In this document: in pieces, positions 53,300-62,148 of the stretch
Layout of the letters: each line of letters opens with the position of its first letter
Numbering within the stretch: the first letter of the stretch is position 1
Origin: Nostoc sp. CHAB 5834
GTDB lineage: Bacteria > Cyanobacteriota > Cyanobacteriia > Cyanobacteriales > Nostocaceae
Assembly: GCA_020829485.1 (NCBI GenBank)
Contig: JAIVFU010000028.1
Coordinates: 1-64,000 of the forward strand
Reading direction: 5' to 3'
DNA length: 64,000 nucleotides
Made by a program: the position numbers and the translations under genes
The notes under the pieces: generated by a model
What the model was told of the DNA's origin: nothing
Seen by the model: only the letters and a program-made list of their open reading frames with translations
Database searches by the model: none

Positions 53300-53335
53300 G
53301 ATTCCCGACTTGTAAAAAAAGTCGGGAATCTTTTT
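53300..53335. terminator. Hairpin with T-tract at the vapC 3' end
   Basis: GATTCCCGACT (53300-53310) and AGTCGGGAATC (53320-53330) are exact complements, followed by TTTTT on the plus strand. Both flanking genes are on the minus strand, so the T-tract points the wrong way for them. A degraded second copy lies at 54099-54131. Confidence 0.6.
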
Positions 53336-53760
53336 CAATCTATAAAAGGATTCGTAAAACGCACGCCCTCAATCATCGCACCTGATGCGAAGTCCTCAGT
53401 ATAAACTTCTTCAATTTGGTTGAGTCGCGCCGTTGCCCAAATTTGCGCGTCCCAAAACCCGAAGTGGTGGGTTTCCACGCCGCGAATTGCTTCTAAAGAT
53501 ATGAGTCGTGTAATATCAACGACATGGCAAGCAGCTAAATAGTTACGCATTCGCACCAGCGCCTCAGCTGGAGTTAACAACAATCGCCGAGTCCGAGTTG
53601 TGGCCATAAAAAACTCTCCCAACACTTGGGTACTAATTACCGCCTTACGAGAACGAATCAATTGGTCAGTAAGTGCGATTGCGCGTTCCTGTTTTGCGGT
53701 ATCTAGTGGATCGTATATGTAAACGAGAATGTTGGTATCAAGTAAAATCCTACCGTTCAT
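53335..53760 (-). CDS. vapC: PIN-domain ribonuclease toxin (VapC-type)
   Basis: A 141-residue PIN domain from ATG 53760 (MNGRILLDTNILVYIYDPLD). Acidic metal ligands are Asp8 (LLDTN), a Glu in LGEFF (about 50), and the Asp of GFWDAQIWATARL (about 105). Such toxins cleave RNA when the antitoxin is lost. The upstream CopG-like gene overlaps its start by 11 bases, a typical coupled module. An in-frame extension further upstream lies inside the antitoxin gene and is not used. The 3' end (the codons for RFTNPFID) recurs in degraded form at 54140-54162. Confidence 0.88.
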   Translation of the reverse strand: MNGRILLDTNILVYIYDPLDTAKQERAIALTDQLIRSRKAVISTQVLGEFFMATTRTRRLLLTPAEALVRMRNYLAACHVVDITRLISLEAIRGVETHHFGFWDAQIWATARLNQIEEVYTEDFASGAMIEGVRFTNPFID

Positions 53761-54007
53761 AGAGGTCTTCACGCTGCCAGTCCCGACCTCCAAGTTGAGC
53801 AGGTCGAGTTTTGATTTGATCAATAAATTCTCTTTCGGCTTCCCACATTGCAAGATTGGTTTGGGGTGCAGTTATTTCACCAAGATGAAGGTCAATAGCT
53901 TGGCGGATAATCTCTGCTTCACTTACACCCGCTTGTTGAGCGATCGCTTTTAGCAGATGTTCTTGATGCGGTTCAATATAAATCTGCTTACGAATTTTAC
54001 TCGACAC
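53750..54007 (-). CDS. vapB: Ribbon-helix-helix antitoxin of the VapBC pair
   Basis: An 85-residue protein. The N-terminal 45 residues MSSKIRKQIYIEPHQEHLLK AIAQQAGVSEAEIIRQAIDL fit a CopG/RHH DNA-binding fold: one strand, then two helices. The Trp/Asp-rich C-terminal tail (AMWEAEREFIDQIKTRPAQL and GGRDWQREDLYER) would wrap the toxin. The start is GTG 54007. The stop lies 11 bases inside vapC. RHH antitoxins usually repress their own promoter, which would sit in the 54008-54090 AT-rich spacer. Confidence 0.83.
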   Translation of the reverse strand: MSSKIRKQIYIEPHQEHLLKAIAQQAGVSEAEIIRQAIDLHLGEITAPQTNLAMWEAEREFIDQIKTRPAQLGGRDWQREDLYER

Positions 54008-54088
54008 AATTTAAATTGTACATGATGTATACATTACATTATACATTACTTTCTATTAGCGTAGGCTTTGCCCGCCGTAGGCATCGCT

Positions 54089-54162
54089 CCAAGGCTGAGA
54101 TTCCCGACTTCTCTCAGAAGTTGGAAATCTTTATTTAATCTCTAAAAAGATTCATAAACCGC
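54089..54162 (-). pseudogene. Vestigial second copy of the vapC 3' end and its hairpin
   Basis: This stretch matches 53290-53362 almost end to end with one single-base gap: identical CCAAGGCTGAGATTCCCGAC, then a decayed hairpin arm, then AATCTCTAAAAAGATTCATA. Read on the minus strand, the last part corresponds to the C-terminal vapC codons (RFMNLFRD versus RFTNPFID). So a second vapC tail once lay upstream of the present module. Confidence 0.6.
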
Positions 54163-54210
54163 TAACTTGTGTGAAATGGTATTAGTTTCATAAAAGCATT
54201 TGGGAATTAT

Positions 54211-55146
54211 GTGATTAAGTATATTCGTCTTAACTCACAAAAAAAACTCATGGGCTTTCTAGTCTCTCTTGTAACTAGCCTAATTGCAATTCTCGTCTAT
54301 CTCAACACAGGTAGGATATCTAGTGAAAAGTCACGTTTAGCAATACGCACAATTATGATATTGATTGGCAGTATTGCAGTCCTGAATTCTATTTCTAGGC
54401 TTTTGGTGATTGTCCCACCTGGTAATGTCGGTGTCGTCAATTTCTTTGGTGAGGTTTCCGAAACTACTCTTAATCCTGGTGTCCACTTGCTGAACCCCTT
54501 TAGCAAAGTACTGAATTTTTCCACTCGCATTAAGGATGTAAAGGAAAATGTAGATGTAACATCCCAAGAAGGTTTGAGCCTAAATCTTGATGTCAGTCTT
54601 CAGTACAAGCTCGATCCGCAAAAGGCAGCTACAGTATATAAAACAATTGGAACTGATGAAACACAACTGGTAATTTCCAGATTCCGCTCTACTGTCCGCG
54701 CCATAACAGCAAACTACCCAGCCAGTGCTATTTACTCTACCAAACGCCAAGAAATCGCCCAAAAAATTGACCAACAACTCACCCAAGAGATACCAGCTTT
54801 GGGTTTCATCGTTGAGGAAGCTCTTTTACGAAACGTCAAAATGCCTGATACTCTACAAGCTGCAATTCAAAACAAACTCAAGACAGAGCAAGAAAATCAG
54901 CAGATGAAATTTGTTTTAGAGAGAGAACGTCAAGAGGCAGAACGAAAGCGTATTGAAGCGCAAGGTATAGCTGATTCCCAAAAAATTATCTCTGGTGGAC
55001 TTACAAACCAAGTGCTACAATTACGAGCGATTGAAGCCACAGAAAAGCTAGCTCAATCTAATAATTCTAAGCTTGTAATTATTGGTTCTGAAAAAGGCGC
55101 AGTGCCTATTCTAATCCAGCCAGAAACAGGAACCTCAAAGCCTTAA
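54211..55146 (+). CDS. SPFH/prohibitin-family membrane protein
   Basis: A 311-residue protein. Two N-terminal hydrophobic segments (about 15-31 and 45-70) are followed by a prohibitin/SPFH domain: VPPGNVGVVNFFGEVSETTL, GVHLLNPFSKVLNFSTRIKD and ITANYPASAIYSTKRQEIAQ. A charged coiled-coil region follows (about 230-275, LKTEQENQQMKFVLERERQE AERKRIEAQG). SPFH proteins build ring-like or cage-like assemblies in membranes and often guard proteases or membrane order. The start is GTG 54211, or ATG 54250. The convergent small helical protein 55204-55485 lies 57 bases away; a functional link is speculation. Confidence 0.9.
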   Translation: MIKYIRLNSQKKLMGFLVSLVTSLIAILVYLNTGRISSEKSRLAIRTIMILIGSIAVLNSISRLLVIVPPGNVGVVNFFGEVSETTLNPGVHLLNPFSKVLNFSTRIKDVKENVDVTSQEGLSLNLDVSLQYKLDPQKAATVYKTIGTDETQLVISRFRSTVRAITANYPASAIYSTKRQEIAQKIDQQLTQEIPALGFIVEEALLRNVKMPDTLQAAIQNKLKTEQENQQMKFVLERERQEAERKRIEAQGIADSQKIISGGLTNQVLQLRAIEATEKLAQSNNSKLVIIGSEKGAVPILIQPETGTSKP

Positions 55147-55203
55147 ATTTTTTTGTTCAGGCAATAGCTTGGCAGAATTTCAATTGTATAGAGTGGTGTT
55201 CTA

Positions 55204-55485
55204 TTACATCAATTTTTCCAAAATTTTTTCTAGAAAAGACTCTGCTTCTTTTAACAATAAATGATGTAATAGACGAAAGTGATCTTCTTTAATAGGTGCA
55301 TGGTTTAGACCAAGCCATTTGAATTTATCAGACAAATCTTTCCAAGACTTACCAGTAAATCTCTGATCTATCCCGCTAATTTGCTCAGAAATTTTTGAGA
55401 AAGCAAATGTGTAAGCTTTATTCAAATTTTCTAAATTTTGTAATATGTTTTTCAGGTAACTATCGTTGAATTGTTCAAATGGCAT
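55204..55485 (-). CDS. Hypothetical small helical protein, 93 aa
   Basis: MPFEQFNDSYLKNILQNLEN begins a protein predicted to be almost all helix, with charged and Leu-rich stretches (LLHHLLLKEAESFLEKILEKL). No signal peptide, membrane segment or known motif. The coding character (ATG start, balanced composition) is fair, but no family was recognised. It is convergent with the SPFH gene. Confidence 0.5.
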   Translation of the reverse strand: MPFEQFNDSYLKNILQNLENLNKAYTFAFSKISEQISGIDQRFTGKSWKDLSDKFKWLGLNHAPIKEDHFRLLHHLLLKEAESFLEKILEKLM

Positions 55486-55590
55486 ATATTTTTAATTGAT
55501 TATATAGTTTTTCCATTCATTATAGTCTGAGAAATAGGGAGCTACAATAGTTTAATACTGGCTTGTACAAGTTTCAACCTTAGATTATAA

Positions 55591-56250
55591 ATGGTTCACA
55601 TGGTAACACTTCAATTACGACAATTAAGTGTTCCGCCGGGACATAGAGTAATACTGCACGATGTTAACTGGCAAGAATTTGAGGCGATTTTAGAAGAACT
55701 TGGCGAGCATCGAACCTCTCGATTAGCTTACAGCCAAGGAACTTTGGAGATGAGAATGCCGTTACCAAAGCATGAGAAAGCCAAAGTCATCATTGGGGAT
55801 TTGGTGAAAATTTTGCTTGAAGAGTTAGAGATTGACTGCGAAACATTTGGCTCAACAACTTTTAAACGTCAAGATATGGCTTTTGATGTAGAGCCTGATG
55901 ATTCTTTCTACATTCAAAATCATGCTCAAATGATTGGTAAAGAGCGAATAGACTTGACGATTGATCCGCCACCTGACTTAGCAATTGAAGTTGATGTTAC
56001 TTCCAAAACTCAACTGGATGCTTACAAAGCTTTGCGAGTTCCTGAACTGTGGCGATATGAAGATAGTAAGCTACAAATTAATATTCTTCAGGATGGCAAA
56101 TACATTGAGTCTGAAATTAGTTCTACTTTTCCTAACTTGCCTATTGTTGAAGTAATTCCCCAGTTTGTCGAACAGAGCCGAACTTTAGGTAGAAGTCCAA
56201 CGCTTAGAGCATTTCGTCAATGGGTAAGAAAGCAAATCACCCAAACTTAA
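55591..56250 (+). CDS. Uma2-family (DUF820) putative endonuclease
   Basis: A 219-residue PD-(D/E)XK-fold protein of the Uma2 family, which is greatly expanded in cyanobacteria. The core has RLAYSQGTLEMRMPLPKHEK near the N-terminus, the conserved Asp/Glu pair in DLAIEVDVTSKTQLDAYKAL (about 130-150), and the typical VPELWRYE with its Trp. The role is thought to lie in nucleic acid cleavage or mobile DNA, but is unproven. The start is ATG 55591, or the second ATG three codons in. It stands alone. Confidence 0.87.
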   Translation: MVHMVTLQLRQLSVPPGHRVILHDVNWQEFEAILEELGEHRTSRLAYSQGTLEMRMPLPKHEKAKVIIGDLVKILLEELEIDCETFGSTTFKRQDMAFDVEPDDSFYIQNHAQMIGKERIDLTIDPPPDLAIEVDVTSKTQLDAYKALRVPELWRYEDSKLQINILQDGKYIESEISSTFPNLPIVEVIPQFVEQSRTLGRSPTLRAFRQWVRKQITQT

Positions 56251-56464
56251 TGTAACTCTTGCTTCATCTGCGCTAAATCTCCTAAGCTAAACCACATCTA
56301 GTTTGCATATTAAAAATTAATATAACTCTTGTAGGGTGGGCATCTTGCCCGCCCTAATTATGCAAGTTAAATGTGGAACAGCTTACCCAATGGTCGAGTT
56401 GTCACATTCCCACATTGCTGCTAGTTGAATGATACAGTATGAGCGTTGCTAGAAACTGATAACT

Positions 56465-56857
56465 ATGAGCGGCGAGATTGTCGAAAAACTAAAGGAAGCT
56501 AGTACTGGTTTGTTAATGATGAGCGAATCAGATTACCCTTTCGAGGTTGTTCAGTGGAAAGGTGCTGCACCTGCAACACAGGAGAAAATTTTACAGCTAA
56601 CAGGTTCTCAAGACCTGCCAGTAGAAGTAGTAGACTTAGACTATCTCTTTCGTAATTGTGCATTTGAGCAAGAGTGGCACAATGAATTACAGAAAAAAGA
56701 TGTGAAAAAATTTCAAACACTTATCCAAACGCTTAAAGATAATCTTAGTGACATCAGCGTTTATCGTGTTGGACAAATAAATATTGACGCTTACATCATA
56801 GGACAAACTAAAGATGGTGACTTAACTGGAGTAGTAACAAAACTGGTTGAAACCTAG
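56465..56857 (+). CDS. nuiA: Nuclease A inhibitor (NuiA family)
   Basis: A 130-residue soluble protein. SGEIVEKLKEASTGLLMMSE, SDYPFEVVQWKG and SVYRVGQINIDAYIIGQTKD GDLTGVVTKLVET are characteristic of the NuiA fold, which plugs the active site of the non-specific nuclease NucA. The gene converges on nucA with 80 bases and a shared terminator between, as expected for a partner pair. It protects the cell from nuclease before export. Its size agrees with Anabaena NuiA. Confidence 0.93.
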   Translation: MSGEIVEKLKEASTGLLMMSESDYPFEVVQWKGAAPATQEKILQLTGSQDLPVEVVDLDYLFRNCAFEQEWHNELQKKDVKKFQTLIQTLKDNLSDISVYRVGQINIDAYIIGQTKDGDLTGVVTKLVET

Positions 56858-56884
56858 TAAGCAGGTTGGAAATTTATCTAAATA

Positions 56885-56914
56885 AAAGCCTAGCTGCACA
56901 GATAGCTAGGCTTT
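56885..56914. terminator. Bidirectional terminator between nuiA and nucA
   Basis: AAAGCCTAGCT (56885-56895) pairs exactly with AGCTAGGCTTT (56904-56914). The plus strand continues CTCATTTTT; the minus strand continues TATTTAGA. It serves both convergent genes. Confidence 0.75.
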
Positions 56915-56937
56915 CTCATTTTTGAAATCATCCAAAC

Positions 56938-57777
56938 TTATAAATTATCTACTCGCGCTTCTATTACAGACTGAATAGATGTTGAAACTTGTGAGAGAAA
57001 ATTGTATCCAGTTAGAGATTCTAATGAGTTAACGCTAACCCGATAGTTTCTCCAATCCTCTGTTCGCACCCCTTGTATGTTGGGAATACTGACAGCAATA
57101 ACTCTCGTGTCGGTTGTCACACTAGCAAGACCTAAACCTGGAGTATCCAGTACAGCAAGAATTTTCCAAGTTATGCTAGGGACTTGAACTCGTCCATTAG
57201 CTATTGTATAGAACCTTCCGTTAGACCCGATACCGCCCATCCCATATCCACCAGATATGATGTAGAGTTCTTTACCCTGTCTTACTAAAGTTCTAGAATA
57301 TTCCTCTAAGTTTGCCCAAATTCCCTGATTGTTATCTGGGGCTTGAGCAATCATGTTGCTCATTAAAAAGGTGGCAGAATTATTGGTAACACTATTAGTT
57401 CTGTCACCACTAGGTGTCATGTGACCACGATCAAACCCACTTCCACTAAAATCGGTAGATTGAACTTGATAGCACCCAGAAGGAAGTGTTGTATCAGGGC
57501 GAAAATTATCTTGCCTTGATGTGCTACCTAACCAACTACTATTCAACTGCCAAGACACCCAATTTGCTCTACCTATTGAGCAGTTGTAACTAATTACATA
57601 CTGGGGTTTTACCAGCAAGTAGTTATTTAGGCTGGAAGTTCCAGCATTGCTGGGGTTGCCAAGGGTTAGGTGAACACTTATTGATGACTGGGCTGGTACG
57701 ATATTTGCCAACCCAATCATCAATAAAACTACTACCACAAATGGCAGCAGAAACTTGAAAATCTTGATTTTTTTCAC
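56938..57777 (-). CDS. nucA: DNA/RNA non-specific endonuclease NucA
   Basis: A 279-residue exported nuclease of the beta-beta-alpha metal family. An N-terminal signal peptide (LPFVVVVLLMIGLANIVPAQ) precedes the catalytic domain. The DRGH motif is at 116-119 with catalytic His119, metal-binding Asn150 and Glu158, matching Anabaena NucA residues His124/Asn155/Glu163 with a shift of five. It cuts both strands of DNA and RNA and probably recovers phosphate or nitrogen outside the cell. Its inhibitor is encoded convergently. The start is ATG 57777. Confidence 0.95.
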   Translation of the reverse strand: MKKIKIFKFLLPFVVVVLLMIGLANIVPAQSSISVHLTLGNPSNAGTSSLNNYLLVKPQYVISYNCSIGRANWVSWQLNSSWLGSTSRQDNFRPDTTLPSGCYQVQSTDFSGSGFDRGHMTPSGDRTNSVTNNSATFLMSNMIAQAPDNNQGIWANLEEYSRTLVRQGKELYIISGGYGMGGIGSNGRFYTIANGRVQVPSITWKILAVLDTPGLGLASVTTDTRVIAVSIPNIQGVRTEDWRNYRVSVNSLESLTGYNFLSQVSTSIQSVIEARVDNL

Positions 57778-58280
57778 GTTTTTGTACTTTTGATTGCAAA
57801 AACAGTGTCCGAGTTTTTCACTTCAATATCAAGCATCCAGCGATACAAAACTAAAGATTTTTGTAATGGTAAATATGTAGTGACACCATAGCTGAAAATC
57901 TTTGTTCGGCAAGAGTTAACAATCAATAAATCACTACTTTACCACTACCTTGGTAAGGAACAATGCCTACAGCAGGCTACGCCTACGCTTAAAATTTCGC
58001 ACCCCTATACCAAGATTTATACATCTAATCAGCAACACCAATCTTTTTTCTTAGAGGAAATTTAATTATGTGAAAAATGGGGGCAATTTGCACAGCAGGA
58101 CATAGAAACTTAAACGCCAGCAGTTAATAGAACTCTTGCAAAAGTCAAATCATCAGGAATGTCATTTTGAGCGGAACTCAGGGGAGAGAAAATTTTCACC
58201 AGATGTTTCGCTCCGCTCAAGATGACAATTTAAGCATTTATGCAAGATGAAGGTAAGTATACTTATTGCCTTAATGGCAG
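57778..58280. other. Non-coding gap between nucA and the DUF6174 gene
   Basis: 500 bases with a 'cctacagcaggctacgcctacgc' repeat near 57965 and a 'gcgaaacatctggtgaaaat' type element with gagcgga/tccgctc arms at about 58168-58225. No gene supported. Confidence 0.5.
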
Positions 58281-58784
58281 CTATTTAATTACCTTAAAAT
58301 TCTCAATGGTGAGATATCTTTCTTCATCAGCTATCTGACTGTTGTAATCGATATCAATTTGGGTTGGATAGCCGAATCTAGCATTGTACCGCACATTCAG
58401 GCTGAAGGCTTTACGGTTGATAGCATCTTGAATCACATCAAACAGTTTAGGAATTGTGTTGTAATTTTGAAAGTATTCTTTAACATCTTTACCTGTAGCT
58501 ACAGAAGTGATAGAACTTGTTTGACCATTACGTACTTTAATTACTACTGGCCCCCTAGCATCGCCTATACAAAAGCAACTATTGCCCAAAGTATAGTCAT
58601 AGTTAGAAATATTTTGCTGATTCCAGAAACGGCGATTAAATTCTAATCGCTGTTTTGCTCGCTTTAGGTTCAAGTTATTGTTCGGTGGCGATTGTGCTAT
58701 CTCTATGGGAGATTTGGACATTACTGGTAAGTTCAGTCCGAAAGATAGCAATAATCCCGCACTGATAATCATAGGTAAACGCAT
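58281..58784 (-). CDS. DUF6174 domain protein, exported
   Basis: A 167-residue protein with an N-terminal signal (LPMIISAGLLLSFGLNLPVM) and then a DUF6174 domain: NISNYDYTLGNSCFCIGDAR, VVIKVRNGQTSSITSVATGK, LFDVIQDAINRKAFSLNVRY and a final strand DIDYNSQIADEERYLTIENF. The Cys pair in NSCFC is conserved in the family. Function unknown; probably periplasmic. It starts at ATG 58784 with an AT-rich upstream region. Confidence 0.82.
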   Translation of the reverse strand: MRLPMIISAGLLLSFGLNLPVMSKSPIEIAQSPPNNNLNLKRAKQRLEFNRRFWNQQNISNYDYTLGNSCFCIGDARGPVVIKVRNGQTSSITSVATGKDVKEYFQNYNTIPKLFDVIQDAINRKAFSLNVRYNARFGYPTQIDIDYNSQIADEERYLTIENFKVIK

Positions 58785-59040
58785 ATCAATCCCTTGAATT
58801 TCAAAAGTATTATGTATGTATTATATATATAAATTCATTTATTTATTTAAGTACACTTTATATTTTTATTAAAATTTATCAGTGGGTAGCCAAGGGCAAA
58901 TAGCAAATTTATGACTGTAAGGAACTGGTTGGTGAGTGTAGTCTATAGCTAAATCAGATCCGATGTAATCGCATACACGCGAGAATATTTTCTGTATGCC
59001 GTAGAATCTTTACTGTAAAAAACAAATATTTATTTCAAGT

Positions 59041-59226
59041 ATGGATGAATCACAAACTTGGTATATTGTCAAGCGAACTGTTGGGAATTGCGAAATCGTC
59101 ACCAGCAACAAAGTTGGAGACGATAATGTAGAGATTATAGAACAGTGGGGGCCTTTTAGTTCGCAAGAAGAAGCGATCGCTCGCCGTGTCGGGCTTATTA
59201 GGGCAGGAAAGTGCCAACCAGTTTAA
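59041..59226 (+). CDS. Small conserved hypothetical protein, 61 aa
   Basis: MDESQTWYIVKRTVGNCEIV begins a compact, one-domain soluble protein with two or three strands and one helix (WGPFSSQEEAIARRVGLIRA GKCQPV). The motif 'QWGPFSSQEEAIARRVGLIRAGKC' is shared with other small cyanobacterial proteins from memory; databases sometimes label them, without good reason, as transposase-related. No IS ends are present here. It has good coding quality from ATG 59041. Confidence 0.65.
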   Translation: MDESQTWYIVKRTVGNCEIVTSNKVGDDNVEIIEQWGPFSSQEEAIARRVGLIRAGKCQPV

Positions 59227-59323
59227 GTTAGGAGTTAGGAGTTAGGAGTTAGGAGTTCACAATGATGGTTTTATTCTTAACTCCTCACTACTCCTCACTA
59301 TTCATTACTTGATTCTTAACTCT

Positions 59324-60607
59324 TCATTTTTCTGCTGTGGCTGCGCCCTGAGCAGCAATTTTTTTACCTATCACGTCCACTGCTTTAGCAAATTGAGGGT
59401 CTTTTAGGGTAGCGAGTTTGTCACGTTCGTTGAGCCACAAATCCTGTCGCTGGGCATCTGTCAAATCCACTTTCACATCTGGATCGATACCATGCTTATT
59501 AATATCTCTATCATTGGGCGTATGGTATTTAGCAATTGTCACCGCTAATCCTGAGCCATCTTCTAGGGGACGCACCGATTGCACTAATCCCTTACCAAAG
59601 GTTTGAGTTCCCACCAAAGTAGCACGTTTGTTGTCCTGCAACGCTCCTGAAAGGATTTCGCTGGCACTGGCTGAACCTTTATCTACTAATATTACCAACG
59701 GTTTATTTGTCAGAGCGCGTCCGTTTGCTACTTCTCGCTCTCGCTCACCTTGGCGGTCAATAGTAGAAACAATTGTGCCTTTATTGAGCCACATTCGGGC
59801 AATGTCTACACTGGAGAAGAGTAAGCCACCTGGATTACCACGCAGATCAAGGATATATCCAGCTACCCGTTTGCTTTCTAAATCTTTGATAGCGGTTTGC
59901 ATTTCTTTACTAGCATTGGCGCTGAACTGGTTCAGGCGAATGTAGCCAAGATTACCTGCTGGAGTTTTCTTTTGGGAAAATTTAACTGGATGAATTTCAA
60001 TCCGCGCCCTTTTGATGTCAAACTGTTTTGTCTGACCATTGCGCTGAATCGTTAAGCTGACTTTCGATCCTGCTTCACCTCGGATTAGGGATACTGCCTG
60101 ATTAGTATCCATCCCCTTGGTACTTTTGTTGTCGATTTTGAGGATGACATCTTTTGCCAAAACACCAGCTTTAAAAGCTGGTGTATCTTCGATTGGCGCA
60201 ATTACAACCAATTGCTTGGTTTTTTCATCCTGGCTGATCGTGATCCCAATCCCTGTGAGTTCTCCAGAGGTATCCACTTGCATATTCTTGAATTCTGTTG
60301 GATCCATAAACCGGGTGTATGGGTCTTCTAGCTTTTTGAGCATTTCCCGAATGGACTTATACGCTTCCTGCGGATTACTGTAGGACTTGCTCAAGTATTC
60401 TTTACGAACAGCCTGCCAATCTACCTGATTAAAAGTACCGTCTACATATTGGCGTTGAACAACTTGCCAAACTTCATCTACTAATTCTTTGGGACTTGCT
60501 TTAAATAAAGCCTGACCTCGGGAATGAATGCCAAGGCTAGTAACAGCGATCGTGGAGAGTGTCACTGCCGTAGCACCCAAAACAAGCCTACTTTTTGTAA
60601 TTACCAT
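59324..60607 (-). CDS. ctpA: Carboxyl-terminal processing protease (S41)
   Basis: A 427-residue exported serine protease that trims C-terminal extensions, in cyanobacteria notably of the D1 precursor of photosystem II (CtpA) or related substrates (CtpB/C). It has an N-terminal signal (SRLVLGATAVTLSTIAVTSLGI). A PDZ domain spans about residues 90-185 (GIGITISQDEKTKQLVVIAP) and the S41 domain about 200-400. The catalytic dyad is Ser in VDKGSASASEILSGAL and Lys in TFGKGLVQ. ATG 60607 is better than GTG 60670. Which CtpA/B/C paralogue it is cannot be decided here. Confidence 0.92.
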   Translation of the reverse strand: MVITKSRLVLGATAVTLSTIAVTSLGIHSRGQALFKASPKELVDEVWQVVQRQYVDGTFNQVDWQAVRKEYLSKSYSNPQEAYKSIREMLKKLEDPYTRFMDPTEFKNMQVDTSGELTGIGITISQDEKTKQLVVIAPIEDTPAFKAGVLAKDVILKIDNKSTKGMDTNQAVSLIRGEAGSKVSLTIQRNGQTKQFDIKRARIEIHPVKFSQKKTPAGNLGYIRLNQFSANASKEMQTAIKDLESKRVAGYILDLRGNPGGLLFSSVDIARMWLNKGTIVSTIDRQGEREREVANGRALTNKPLVILVDKGSASASEILSGALQDNKRATLVGTQTFGKGLVQSVRPLEDGSGLAVTIAKYHTPNDRDINKHGIDPDVKVDLTDAQRQDLWLNERDKLATLKDPQFAKAVDVIGKKIAAQGAATAEK

Positions 60608-60746
60608 AATGACAGCTGCGTCAGAGGGAAAATATATAGTCAGTATGCTCAATCTAACACAGGCTAACACTGTACAGACCGAGTATGTATCCTTAATTTA
60701 AACAAAATACTTGACAATCCGGCGAACTTGATGGTTTATACAAAAT

Positions 60747-60915
60747 TTTGGGGAGTGGGGAGTGGGGAGTGGGGAGTGGGGAGTGGGGAGTGGGAATGAG
60801 GAATCGGGATTGGGCAAAGGAGGCAGGAGGCAGGAGGCAGAAGTTTTTGAATTTTGAATTTTGAATTTTGAATTGATTTCTCCCCCACTCCCTACTCCCT
60901 ATTCCCCACTCCCCC
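60747..60915. repeat. Heptanucleotide minisatellites between ctpA and ispG
   Basis: It contains five to six copies of GGGGAGT (about 60750-60791), three copies of AGGAGGC (about 60820-60840) and three to four copies of TTTTGAA (about 60845-60873), then the C-rich mirror of the first motif (about 60881-60915). These are the short tandemly repeated repetitive sequences known in heterocystous cyanobacteria. No gene. Confidence 0.75.
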
Positions 60916-60921
60916 AACCCC

Positions 60922-62148
60922 TTACGGTTCTACCCAGCGTTCATCTCCCTTAATCAGGTTAATTAATTCCTCGACACCTTTATCTTCTGGGACTTTTTTA
61001 ATTTCCTCTCTGCCACGATACAAAGAAATGTAACCAGGTGTTTTGCCAACATAACCATAGTCGGCATCCGCCATTTCTCCGGGGCCATTGACAATACAAC
61101 CCATAACCGCTATGTCAAGACCAGTTAAGTGTTTAGTCGCTTCCCGAACTTTATGCAGTACTTCCTCTAGGTTAAATAAAGTGCGTCCACAAGAAGGACA
61201 AGCGACGTATTCCACCATCGTTTTTCGCAATCCCAAAGCTTGGAGAATGCTATAACAGACGGGAATTTCTTTTTCTGGTGCTTCTGTAAGTGAGACGCGA
61301 ATTGTATCGCCAATGCCATCAGCAAGTAAGGTAGCAATACCAGCCGTGGATTTTATTCGCCCGTATTCGCCATCACCGGCTTCGGTAACGCCTAAATGTA
61401 GCGGATAATCCATACCCAGTTCATCCATGCGCTTGGCTATTAGGCGATAGGCGGCTAGCATCACCGGTACTCGTGAGGCTTTCATAGAAATAACCAAGTT
61501 GCGGAAATCCAAAGATTCACAGATGCGAATGAATTCTATGGCAGATTCCACCATGCCTTCTGGGGTGTCACCGTAGGTAAATAGCATTCTTTCCGCGAGG
61601 GAACCGTGATTTACCCCAATTCGCATCGATTTACCTTGATCGCGCAAAGAAATTACCAGAGGTTCTAAGGTTTCGCGGATTTTATCGCCAATTTCGTCAA
61701 ATTCGGTTTTAGTATACTCGGTTCGATTGATGTTTGGCTTTTCAAACACATACAAACCCGGATTAATCCGCACTTTTTCTATGTGCTTGGCGACTTCCAC
61801 GGCGATTTTTAGCCCGTTGTGATGGACATCAGCCACAATGGGCACATCTTGGTAAGTTTTTATTAATTTTTGTTTAATTTCTGCTAAAGCTTTAGCATGA
61901 GCCATACTCGGCACTGTGACGCGGACAATTTCGCAGCCAATTTCGTGCAGACGACGAATACCAGCCACGGAACCATCAATATCAAGGGTGTCTTCGTTAA
62001 TCATTGACTGCACTACAACGGGGTAGCCACCGCCAATGGTGACATTTCCCACCTTTACGGGACGGGTTTTACGCCGCTTGATAGTTGTATCAAAGGTAGG
62101 TTGGCTGGATGTAGTATTTGAAGTATCTACTATGGGCAGAGTTTGCAT
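60922..62148 (-). CDS. ispG: 4-hydroxy-3-methylbut-2-enyl diphosphate synthase
   Basis: A 408-residue iron-sulfur enzyme of the plastid-type MEP pathway, converting MEcPP to HMBPP for isoprenoids (carotenoids, phytol, plastoquinone). The N-terminal TIM-barrel part has [27 protein letters not shown]. The 4Fe-4S ligands are the two Cys of [14 protein letters not shown] and the Cys of [20 protein letters not shown], plus Glu. It is monocistronic from ATG 62148. Cyanobacterial IspG takes electrons from ferredoxin. Its product can feed the solanesyl diphosphate synthase encoded 28 kb away. Confidence 0.95.
   Translation of the reverse strand: MQTLPIVDTSNTTSSQPTFDTTIKRRKTRPVKVGNVTIGGGYPVVVQSMINEDTLDIDGSVAGIRRLHEIGCEIVRVTVPSMAHAKALAEIKQKLIKTYQDVPIVADVHHNGLKIAVEVAKHIEKVRINPGLYVFEKPNINRTEYTKTEFDEIGDKIRETLEPLVISLRDQGKSMRIGVNHGSLAERMLFTYGDTPEGMVESAIEFIRICESLDFRNLVISMKASRVPVMLAAYRLIAKRMDELGMDYPLHLGVTEAGDGEYGRIKSTAGIATLLADGIGDTIRVSLTEAPEKEIPVCYSILQALGLRKTMVEYVACPSCGRTLFNLEEVLHKVREATKHLTGLDIAVMGCIVNGPGEMADADYGYVGKTPGYISLYRGREEIKKVPEDKGVEELINLIKGDERWVEP

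Noticed and set aside
60693..60917. 74-codon minus-strand frame between ctpA and ispG
   Set aside because: It is made of heptamer minisatellites in all frames; repetitive peptide without a start context.
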